Part shown: positions 24,309 through 33,051 of the stretch, piece after piece
Layout: each line of letters starts with the position of its first letter
Position numbering within the stretch: the stretch's first letter is position 1
Source: Strigamia acuminata
Taxonomy: Eukaryota > Arthropoda > Chilopoda > Geophilomorpha > Linotaeniidae
Direction: 5' to 3'
DNA: 64,000 bases
Assembly: GCA_949358305.1 (NCBI GenBank)
Contig: OX442323.1
Coordinates: 2,976,001-3,040,000, forward strand
Program-made: the position numbers and the translations under genes
The notes under the pieces: generated by a model
The model's database searches: none
What the model saw: the letters and a program-made list of their open reading frames with translations, nothing else
What the model was told of the DNA's origin: nothing

Positions 24309-25457
24309 TATATATGTCGCTAACTATTTCCAATTTGCCTCCAGTCTGGTCAGTAAATGATTAGACTTGTGATCAAGGTGGCAACTACCCACATTTACAG
24401 TCAACACATCGGTTTCTTAAATTGAACAAATTAATCGGACAAGCCATAAATAACATCATTCATTTGTTGTTGTTGTTCTATTCCAACTTTGAACCTCGCA
24501 TTTAAAACTGCTCAACATAAATTCACAAACACTCCATCTTCGCACCGAGGCAGCTGTTACACATCAGATTAAATTAACTAGATAATTTGCAAACAAAAAT
24601 TGCTGCTTTCTACGTTCACTTTTTAATACCTTCTCTCTTAAAAATTCAATTAAACTTCACTCGACTGATTCCTCTCTATTGCTACTAAAAACCTACAGTT
24701 TATCTCTAGGCGCGGAATGAAATCCTTGCCGGCAAAAAAGGAAAAGAGAAAAAAAAATTGTTTTAACAACAAAATAACCGTACTCGAAATGAGTCCGTTA
24801 ACTGACAATAAACTCTTGTCTTAAATATCGTACGCAACACTGCACCTCCTTGCTTTCTTTCCCATTTTACAATTTTACACGCCTTTCTCGCTAAATGCAA
24901 ATCGTTAAAACTGAATTGAACGCGAAACAAAACGCCCAATTTGGCAAGACGCAATAAAAAAACAAAAAAAAATAAATTTCCATAAAAATATTTATAAAGA
25001 AAAAAGAACACACGATGGAAATTGATCAATTTCCCGATATTCACTTCCAAAAATATCTCGCACCAAAATCCTCCCATTTTATTCTTTTTAATCCCAAAAT
25101 TTCTCTCCATCGTCTTAATATCCGAATCACATCTTGGCAGGTGCGATTTTTTCTTCTTTCTTCTGAAACCGGTATCCAATCTCTTGTGACAAATTCTTTT
25201 TTATTATTTTTATTTTTTCACCCTTCTCAATCTTCTTCCGACTTTGCCACGGTGAAATCGTTCGCGATATTCCTCACCGCAAATTGTTTTTGCCCCAAAC
25301 TGACCATTAATCAAAAATGACACATCTCTAGCGACGTCACACGTTCGCATATTCCGTTTTTTTTATTTGAAAAACTTATGAATATTTATACGCGAAGCAT
25401 GTAGCGAATTGAGTAGATCTGTGTGTGACATTCGGTTGCAGAGCTTGCCATTTTTCC
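24309..25457. other. Gene-free stretch
   Basis: Open frames at 24763-25320 overlap on both strands and have no recognisable domain. Nothing else is seen. Confidence 0.45.
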
Positions 25458-26051
25458 GCTTTCCCGCGTGCAATGCCAAACAAATGCTACACGATTTTTG
25501 CAAGTGACATGTGCAATATTGGCTCTATTCTTGCCGTGCATACTCAAACCCTCAATTTGCATGTGTATCTTTCTTGCATGAAACGGATCCCTCGAGATGA
25601 AAAGAGAAAAGACTTCCATTTCAAATTTCCCAGCAGGAACAAGTAAATCTAGCCTTGTCAACGTTCACTACAACTAAATCTTTCTTCAGAATTTAAGACA
25701 TCGAGACGCCTATCTATTTATTTTCACTGCGCGCGGATATTAAATTGGACACCTTGCATGTAATGTCTGACAAGCAAAAAAGGGAAAGTTAATTCAAAAT
25801 ATATGCTGTATTTCTACAAATAAAAGCCGCGGTGCTTATTTCAAATCGCCGTTCTCGGTTACTGTTCGAGGGCGGCTACAGCTCAAGGCCGGCTCTTATT
25901 TGATATTGTGGCCGTTTTCGGTCGTTCTGAGTTCATTTTGCATTTGGAATGAGTGCAAAACGATTCAAAACGACTCAAAACGATCCAAAACGACTCAAAA
26001 CGACTCAAAACGATCCAAAAAGAACCAAAACGACTAAAAACGACCCAAAAC
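25458..26051. repeat. Left copy of the 594-bp duplication flanking the copia array
   Basis: This segment is repeated at 35868-36461 with a constant offset of 10,410 bp and no difference that I could find by eye. It starts at GCTTTCCCGCGTG and ends in the CGACCCAAAAC minisatellite unit where LTR 1 begins. It contains a degenerate CCGTATTTC-family MITE arm (about 25810-25905) and the first part of the CGACTCAAAA array. Confidence 0.93.
25930..26051. repeat. CGACTCAAAA minisatellite, left part, cut by the retrotransposon
   Basis: Ten-base units (CGATTCAAAA, CGACTCAAAA, CGATCCAAAA) run straight into LTR 1 at 26052. The array resumes beyond the copia cluster at about 36355. Confidence 0.88.
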
Positions 26052-26214
26052 TGTGGGAAACGTGATTTATATTGCGCATGCATTGTCGTTTGGTTGCTAC
26101 GGCAACTTTGTTGTTAGGTTATAAGTTTTTCATGACCATTCGTTGTACGCCATTCCTGAAAGTAAAACGTTATATTTGTTCCTGTTTGAAAACGACTCCT
26201 CCTTGACTCTAACA
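26052..26214 (+). repeat. LTR 1 (5' LTR of copy A), 163 bp
   Basis: Begins TGTGGGAAACGTGATTTAT and ends CTTGACTCTAACA, so it has TG...CA ends. It should carry the promoter and the transcript start and end of the element, though no clear TATA box can be assigned. Confidence 0.95.
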
Positions 26215-26217
26215 TAT

Positions 26218-26228
26218 TGGTAGCAGAG
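26218..26228 (+). promoter_or_regulatory. Primer binding site of copy A
   Basis: TGGTAGCAGAG lies three bases (TAT) after LTR 1. It is complementary to the 3' end of animal initiator methionine tRNA, which would prime minus-strand cDNA at its 3' terminus. Copy C has the same site at 32907-32917; copy B has lost it. Confidence 0.85.
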
Positions 26229-26362
26229 TAAAGGTTGCTCCAAAACGGTTCACGGAAAGAGGAAGACGTTTGCGAAGTTTTTTCCTTTCTAATTAAAAGA
26301 AAAGAAGAACACAAGGTGGAACAGAACGTTCGACAGAAAAGGCTTACAGAAAAGAACACGAA

Positions 26363-29300
26363 ATGGCCGACGCAATATCAGCTGGATCTCTAAATCGTAT
26401 AGAATTATTGAGTATTCGTAACTATTTCGTGTGGCAGTTTAAAGTCGGGGCACTATTACGAGCAAAAGGCTTGACGAGCGCGGTTACGGACGATGAGCCG
26501 GAGAAACCGATTCGAGGAGCAGCCGACTTTAAGGCTAAGGAAACCATTTACAATACCTGGGCGAAAAGCAACAGTGAGGCCGTGGGAATTTTGGCATTGA
26601 CCATTTCGGACGAAGAAGCTACGAACTGCCTGAGCATGACGAGTGCGAAGGTTATGTGGGAGCATTTGAAGACGCAACATGCAGGGGTGACTGTGGAAAA
26701 GCAAGTTGACGCCAGCGCTCAACTCACAGGTTTGAAAATGCGCACGGACGAATCCGTAGATCAATATATTAATCGGGCAAGGGCTATCCAAGCCAAGGCG
26801 AAAGCAGTCGGACGCGACATCCCGGATCGGGAAGTGATACTTTACGCCGCAAAAGGATTGTTGCCCAAATACCACCCAATTGGACGTGATTATCGCTCGC
26901 GACTGGATGCGAAATTAGAAGATCTGCGCACGGGTCTGCTAATCGAAGACCAATGGGCGCCGCCGAGTGGTGCAGCAAGCGCTTCCGCCACCCCCGTCGC
27001 TTTCAAAGCTCAAGCTAGTAAAAATTCGGGCGGGAGAAAATTTCGTGATGGGAATAAAAGAGCGTGTTTTGAGTGTGGCAAAACGGGCCACATAGCGAAA
27101 AATTGTTGGATCCGTTTCCCGGAGAAGCGTCCGAAGCCACAACAAAAGGAAACGGCCAAGCTCGCGTTGGGAACGCCATTACAGCATGCGTACGTCGCCA
27201 CTCTTGAATACGCAATGGGTCCACATGCGGAACGATTAACGCCAGCGCGCGAAGAGACGCGACATTACGCGCTAGTAGTCGATTTTGATGGGAACAACTC
27301 AACAAAATCCAATTGGATTCTGGATTCGGGCGCGTCGTCGCACATGTCGTGCCACCGTGAATGGTTTTCAACGCTGGAGGAGTTTGAGGCAACGGTAACT
27401 ACAGCTAAGAAGGGGACAGAGTTATTAGCGAAAGGAAAAGGGCAAATCGTTATTAATTGCCGTTTGCCGGATTCGACACAAAAAAGAATTACTTTGCTAC
27501 AAGTACTTTACGTACCGGAATTAAAAGGAAACCTGCTGTCAATTCCTAAATTGACATCCAAGAAATGCCAAGTGCTGTTCGGTGAGCACAAGGTGGACAT
27601 TTTTGACCCGACTGGGGAACTCATCGCGCAAGGTAACAAGCACGGAGACATGTTTTTCTTGGAAACGCGCGAAGAAGAAAATGCGACGACAGCACGTGAG
27701 AACGTAGTCATGACGGAGAAGGAGCTGTGGCACGGACGATTGGGTCACGTTAACGAGAAAACGCTTGACGAAATGCACAATGGTGAGATCGTTTATGGCA
27801 TAAAATATAAGCACGAACAACTGCCGAAATGCGCGTCTTGCGTCTGCGGAAAAATGTCCAAGGCGCCTTTTAAGCGCATCAAAGAGAAGCAGTCTCAAAA
27901 GATTCTGGATTTGATCCATGCGGATTTGGTGGGACCTTTTCAAGCGCCGTCCCTGTCGGGCTCGAGATATGCGATGGTCCTGACGGATGACTTCTCAAGA
28001 AAAAGGTTTATTTATTTTTTGAGGGAAAAATCAGAAGCATTAGGCTATTTCAAGATTTTCAAAGCTTTAGTAGAAAAACAAACGGGAAAGGCACTTTGCA
28101 GATTGCGAACGGACAACGGAGGAGAATTCACAAGCGGGGATTTTCGTGTTTTTTGCGAAGAGAACGGAATAATGCACGAGCTCACAGTTCCATACAGCGC
28201 AGCCAGCAATGGAATTGCTGAGCGTTCAAACCGAACGCTGGTTGAAGCAGCTAGAACGATGTTAATAGACTCAAAAATGCCATTGCGTTTTTGGGCAGAA
28301 GCTTTAGCAACGGTTGTTTTTATCAAAAATCGCACGTTGACCAAACCAAATGGTAAAGTCGTTGCGGAGGAGATTTGGACGGGACGGAAGCCATCCGTCG
28401 GTTTTCTTCGCACTTTTGGATGTTCTGCGTGGCTGCACGTGCCAAACGAGCAGCGCAAGAAACTCGACAGCAAGGCACGAGAAGGCATTTTTGTCGGGTA
28501 TTCAGCTGTGCGCAAAGCGTATCGAATTTTCATTCCCGAAATTAACGACGTGGTCGAAGGTAGATCGGTTGTTTTTGACGAGGGAGTTCGCGGAGCCAAA
28601 CTACTCGACACAAACCGGCAGAAAACGGGAAATTCTCACGACATGGACGAGGGGAACGGCCCGCCGGTGAACACAATTATTGAGGATCCTATCGATCAAC
28701 AACAGGACGTTACGGATGACCAACCGGATGACCAACCGGATGATCAACAATTACCGACTTGTGACGAGCCAGCACGCATAGTTGGACGACCGAGGGGAGC
28801 CACAGCTGAAGCGGTGACGCAGCGACACGAAGAGGGAAAACGTGAACGTGAGCAGCAACTGCTCGCTTCAGGTGTGCGGCGCTCGCAACGCCTGGCGGAA
28901 CAAAACGAGGCGGCGAATGTCGTTGGAGAAGAGACAAGCGAGCTGTTCACGCCAGAGACGTTTGACGAGGCTATTAATTGCCCTGATCGCGACAAGTGGC
29001 TCGATGCGATGACAAGCGAGATGGATTCCTTGCACGTTAATCAAGTGTGGAAACTGGTCAAACGCCGGGCAGGAATGAGGACAATAAGATCCAAATGGAT
29101 CTTTAGAATCAAATTCAACGCGGACAAGAGTATTAGTAAATACAAGGCACGTTTAGTAGCAGTCGGATGTGCACAACGGCCGGGCATCGACTTTACGGAA
29201 ACTTTTTCGCCAGTCGTGCGGATGGAGTCCTTACGTATTATATTATTTTTGGTGGCCACGTTAGGACTAAAGACAAGACAATTTGACGTAAAGACGGCAT

Positions 29301-30499
29301 ATCTTTACGGGGATCTAGAAGTTGACATTTACATGGACCAACCCGAAGGTTTTTTAGAAGAGGACGATGCAGTATGCAAATTGGAGCGGAGTCTGTATGG
29401 ATTACGCCAATCCGGCCGATGCTGGAATAAGCGCCTAAACAGCGAACTTGTAAAATTGGGGTTGACACCAATTGCGGATGACGCTTGCGTCTACATTTAC
29501 GTGGAAAAGGACGGAATGCTTATTTTAGGAGTTTACGTCGATGATATTCTCGCCGCTTACTCTGACGACCGGACGCTCGAATGGCTGCTGACAGGGCTGA
29601 AGAAAGTTTTTGAGATAGTGGAACTGGGGGAGGTGCACTATCTGCTCGGGATGCAGATCCAAATCACGGCGGAAGGTGTTTGGGTCGGCCAACAAAAATA
29701 CATTGATCAAATACTGGATACTTTTGATCCGGATGACCGCAGCAAAGCTTACACCCCCGTGGTGGTAGGACAAGATTTGGATGTTTTTGAAGAGTCTAAG
29801 GAGGTCGAGCAGCGCATCTACCAAAAGATTTTGGGCTCTATCATGCACCTAATGATAGTCACGAGACCGGACATATCGTTTGCGGTCAGCAAACTGTCGA
29901 TGTACTCGCGCGATCCGCGTGAAGTTCATTTTCGTGCAATCAAGCGCGTCCTGAGTTACATCAAACGAACCAGGAATTTTCGATTGTTTTTCCCATCCGA
30001 GGGTGGAAGCGTTGTTGGATACACGGATGCGAGCTGGTGCTCCACAAGGAAGGCAAGATCCTTTTCGGGGATACTGGTCATGCTAGGCCAGGCTCCAATT
30101 TGTTGGAAAACCAAAAAGCAAAACCTTGTGGCATTATCCTCCTGTGAGAGTGAGGTCTTAGCCATGTGTGAACTTCTCAAGAGTTTGAAGTGGGTGCGGA
30201 GCATCCTGTGCAGTCTGGGGCAGGGAGCATTCGTCCCGCAAAGCATCCCGATTTACACGGACAGCACGGCGGCGATGGACGTGCTAAGTGGGTCCAACCA
30301 GCACGGGAGGACCAAACACATCAACCGCCACTTGATGTTTGTGCGGGAGGACGTCTACTTGGGAAATATCCATTTGATTCATATGCCTTCAGAAATTCTG
30401 GCAGCAGACTTTCTCACCAAGGCGGTGCCAGCAGAGAAGATCAACGCGAGTCGTGAAGCAGTAGGACTCAAAGAGCTTGGAGAGGCTGAGAAGAAGTAG
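26363..30499 (+). CDS. Ty1/copia Gag-Pol polyprotein, copy A, apparently intact
   Basis: One 1378-codon frame starts at ATG 148 bp after LTR 1. In order it shows an N-terminal copia-type Gag region; a CCHC zinc knuckle CFECGKTGHIAKNC (235-248); and an aspartic protease ILDSGASS with catalytic Asp321. Integrase follows, with an HHCC finger (WHGRLGH at His457; CASC) and catalytic D521, D584 and E620, the last pair 35 residues apart. Reverse transcriptase has Asp975 in QFDVKTAYLYGDL and YVDD at 1058-1061. RNase H has YTDASW (Asp1222), SSCESE and IYTDSTAA. Gag and Pol share one frame, as in Drosophila copia. All catalytic residues are present and no stop interrupts, so it may be active. GC content is clearly above its surroundings. 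Confidence 0.97.
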   Translation: MADAISAGSLNRIELLSIRNYFVWQFKVGALLRAKGLTSAVTDDEPEKPIRGAADFKAKETIYNTWAKSNSEAVGILALTISDEEATNCLSMTSAKVMWEHLKTQHAGVTVEKQVDASAQLTGLKMRTDESVDQYINRARAIQAKAKAVGRDIPDREVILYAAKGLLPKYHPIGRDYRSRLDAKLEDLRTGLLIEDQWAPPSGAASASATPVAFKAQASKNSGGRKFRDGNKRACFECGKTGHIAKNCWIRFPEKRPKPQQKETAKLALGTPLQHAYVATLEYAMGPHAERLTPAREETRHYALVVDFDGNNSTKSNWILDSGASSHMSCHREWFSTLEEFEATVTTAKKGTELLAKGKGQIVINCRLPDSTQKRITLLQVLYVPELKGNLLSIPKLTSKKCQVLFGEHKVDIFDPTGELIAQGNKHGDMFFLETREEENATTARENVVMTEKELWHGRLGHVNEKTLDEMHNGEIVYGIKYKHEQLPKCASCVCGKMSKAPFKRIKEKQSQKILDLIHADLVGPFQAPSLSGSRYAMVLTDDFSRKRFIYFLREKSEALGYFKIFKALVEKQTGKALCRLRTDNGGEFTSGDFRVFCEENGIMHELTVPYSAASNGIAERSNRTLVEAARTMLIDSKMPLRFWAEALATVVFIKNRTLTKPNGKVVAEEIWTGRKPSVGFLRTFGCSAWLHVPNEQRKKLDSKAREGIFVGYSAVRKAYRIFIPEINDVVEGRSVVFDEGVRGAKLLDTNRQKTGNSHDMDEGNGPPVNTIIEDPIDQQQDVTDDQPDDQPDDQQLPTCDEPARIVGRPRGATAEAVTQRHEEGKREREQQLLASGVRRSQRLAEQNEAANVVGEETSELFTPETFDEAINCPDRDKWLDAMTSEMDSLHVNQVWKLVKRRAGMRTIRSKWIFRIKFNADKSISKYKARLVAVGCAQRPGIDFTETFSPVVRMESLRIILFLVATLGLKTRQFDVKTAYLYGDLEVDIYMDQPEGFLEEDDAVCKLERSLYGLRQSGRCWNKRLNSELVKLGLTPIADDACVYIYVEKDGMLILGVYVDDILAAYSDDRTLEWLLTGLKKVFEIVELGEVHYLLGMQIQITAEGVWVGQQKYIDQILDTFDPDDRSKAYTPVVVGQDLDVFEESKEVEQRIYQKILGSIMHLMIVTRPDISFAVSKLSMYSRDPREVHFRAIKRVLSYIKRTRNFRLFFPSEGGSVVGYTDASWCSTRKARSFSGILVMLGQAPICWKTKKQNLVALSSCESEVLAMCELLKSLKWVRSILCSLGQGAFVPQSIPIYTDSTAAMDVLSGSNQHGRTKHINRHLMFVREDVYLGNIHLIHMPSEILAADFLTKAVPAEKINASREAVGLKELGEAEKK

Positions 30500-30644
30500 A
30501 CGAAAGATTTCAAGCAAAGAAGAAGAATAGTTTTTATTGTCGTTAAAATTATTAGGTTAAAATTCGAATTGATTTGTATTTAGCTTTATTGTCGTTATTA
30601 AGTTAAAGTTCCAATTAGTTTGTATTTATGCACGCACAATCTAT

Positions 30645-30653
30645 AGGGGGATT
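30645..30653 (+). promoter_or_regulatory. Polypurine tract of copy A
   Basis: AGGGGGA followed by TT immediately precedes the 3' LTR at 30654. It is the expected primer for plus-strand cDNA. Cleavage after the purines would leave two extra T on the 5' end of linear cDNA. The same tract precedes the LTR at 32576. Confidence 0.75.
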
Positions 30654-30816
30654 TGTGGGAAACGTGATTTATATTGCGCATGCATTGTCGTTTGGTTGCT
30701 ACGGCAACTTTGTTGTTAGGTTATAAGTTTTTCATGACCATTCGTTGTACGCCATTCCTGAAAGTAAAACGTTATATTTGTTCCTGTTTGAAAACGACTC
30801 CTCCTTGACTCTAACA
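30654..30816 (+). repeat. LTR 2, shared by copies A and B
   Basis: Full 163-bp LTR that serves as 3' LTR of copy A and 5' LTR of copy B. It is followed by TAT, the three bases that separate LTR and primer site in an intact element, and then jumps directly into mid-pol sequence. Confidence 0.93.
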
Positions 30817-32421
30817 TATGAACAAAACGAGGCGGCGAATGTCGTTGGAGAAGAGACAAGCGAGCTGTTCACGCCAGAGACGTTTGACGAGGCTATTAAT
30901 TGCCCTGATCGCGACAAGTGGCTCGATGCGATGACAAGCGAGATGGATTCCTTGCACGTTAATCAAGTGTGGAAACTGGTCAAACGCCGGGCAGGAATGA
31001 GGACAATAAGATCCAAATGGATCTTTAGAATCAAATTCAACGCGGACAAGAGTATTAGTAAATACAAGGCACGTTTAGTAGCAGTCGGATGTGCACAACG
31101 GCCGGGCATCGACTTTACGGAAACTTTTTCGCCAGTCGTGCGGATGGAGTCCTTACGTATTATATTATTTTTGGTGGCCACGTTAGGACTAAAGACAAGA
31201 CAATTTGACGTAAAGACGGCATATCTTTACGGGGATCTAGAAGTTGACATTTACATGGACCAACCCGAAGGTTTTTTAGAAGAGGACGATGCAGTATGCA
31301 AATTGGAGCGGAGTCTGTATGGATTACGCCAATCCGGCCGATGCTGGAATAAGCGCCTAAACAGCGAACTTGTAAAATTGGGGTTGACACCAATTGCGGA
31401 TGACGCTTGCGTCTACATTTACGTGGAAAAGGACGGAATGCTTATTTTAGGAGTTTACGTCGATGATATTCTCGCCGCTTACTCTGACGACCGGACGCTC
31501 GAATGGCTGCTGACAGGGCTGAAGAAAGTTTTTGAGATAGTGGAACTGGGGGAGGTGCACTATCTGCTCGGGATGCAGATCCAAATCACGGCGGAAGGTG
31601 TTTGGGTCGGCCAACAAAAATACATTGATCAAATACTGGATACTTTTGATCCGGATGACCGCAGCAAAGCTTACACCCCCGTGGTGGTAGGACAAGATTT
31701 GGATGTTTTTGAAGAGTCTAAGGAGGTCGAGCAGCGCATCTACCAAAAGATTTTGGGCTCTATCATGCACCTAATGATAGTCACGAGACCGGACATATCG
31801 TTTGCGGTCAGCAAACTGTCGATGTACTCGCGCGATCCGCGTGAAGTTCATTTTCGTGCAATCAAGCGCGTCCTGAGTTACATCAAACGAACCAGGAATT
31901 TTCGATTGTTTTTCCCATCCGAGGGTGGAAGCGTTGTTGGATACACGGATGCGAGCTGGTGCTCCACAAGGAAGGCAAGATCCTTTTCGGGGATACTGGT
32001 CATGCTAGGCCAGGCTCCAATTTGTTGGAAAACCAAAAAGCAAAACCTTGTGGCATTATCCTCCTGTGAGAGTGAGGTCTTAGCCATGTGTGAACTTCTC
32101 AAGAGTTTGAAGTGGGTGCGGAGCATCCTGTGCAGTCTGGGGCAGGGAGCATTCGTCCCGCAAAGCATCCCGATTTACACGGACAGCACGGCGGCGATGG
32201 ACGTGCTAAGTGGGTCCAACCAGCACGGGAGGACCAAACACATCAACCGCCACTTGATGTTTGTGCGGGAGGACGTCTACTTGGGAAATATCCATTTGAT
32301 TCATATGCCTTCAGAAATTCTGGCAGCAGACTTTCTCACCAAGGCGGTGCCAGCAGAGAAGATCAACGCGAGTCGTGAAGCAGTAGGACTCAAAGAGCTT
32401 GGAGAGGCTGAGAAGAAGTAG
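30817..32421 (+). pseudogene. Copia copy B: reverse transcriptase and RNase H only
   Basis: Internal sequence equals copy A from Glu846 to the stop (offset 1922 bp) with identical translation. The leader, primer site, gag, protease and integrase are missing: the deletion joins LTR-TAT to GAACAAAACGAGG. The reading frame happens to stay open upstream into the LTR to about 30745, but that frame has no ATG before the RT, so the fusion is unlikely to be translated in the normal way. It retains D975, YVDD and the RNase H residues. With no primer site it cannot start reverse transcription by itself. Confidence 0.92.
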
Positions 32422-32575
32422 ACGAAAGATTTCAAGCAAAGAAGAAGAATAGTTTTTATTGTCGTTAAAATTATTAGGTTAAAATTCGAATTGATTTGTA
32501 TTTAGCTTTATTGTCGTTATTAAGTTAAAGTTCCAATTAGTTTGTATTTATGCACGCACAATCTATAGGGGGATT

Positions 32576-32738
32576 TGTGGGAAACGTGATTTATATTGCG
32601 CATGCATTGTCGTTTGGTTGCTACGGCAACTTTGTTGTTAGGTTATAAGTTTTTCATGACCATTCGTTGTACGCCATTCCTGAAAGTAAAACGTTATATT
32701 TGTTCCTGTTTGAAAACGACTCCTCCTTGACTCTAACA
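32576..32738 (+). repeat. LTR 3 (3' LTR of copy B)
   Basis: Full 163-bp LTR ending CTCTAACA. It is followed by only TT before the next LTR, so two LTRs lie almost head to tail. Confidence 0.93.
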
Positions 32739-32740
32739 TT

Positions 32741-32903
32741 TGTGGGAAACGTGATTTATATTGCGCATGCATTGTCGTTTGGTTGCTACGGCAACTTTGT
32801 TGTTAGGTTATAAGTTTTTCATGACCATTCGTTGTACGCCATTCCTGAAAGTAAAACGTTATATTTGTTCCTGTTTGAAAACGACTCCTCCTTGACTCTA
32901 ACA
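32741..32903 (+). repeat. LTR 4 (5' LTR of copy C)
   Basis: Full 163-bp LTR followed by TAT and the primer site TGGTAGCAGAG at 32907-32917. Confidence 0.93.
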
Positions 32904-33051
32904 TATTGGTAGCAGAGTAAAGGTTGCTCCAAAACGGTTCACGGAAAGAGGAAGACGTTTGCGAAGTTTTTTCCTTTCTAATTAAAAGAAAAGAAGAACA
33001 CAAGGTGGAACAGAACGTTCGACAGAAAAGGCTTACAGAAAAGAACACGAA

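Noticed and set aside
26047-26051. AAAAC as a normal 5-bp copia target duplication
   Set aside because: The bases after the LTRs are TATGA (30817) and TTTGT (32739), and the last LTR is clipped. No matching AAAAC is found.
30745-30819. The 558-codon frame as a genuine gene starting in the LTR
   Set aside because: Its apparent start is TTG and there is no in-frame ATG before the RT, so an ordinary eukaryotic start is absent. Kept only as a low-interest finding.
26114-32378. Open frames of 60-188 codons on the minus strand and in other frames across the copia copies
   Set aside because: They are shadows of the GC-richer gag-pol frame, repeated identically in each copy, with no recognisable domain.
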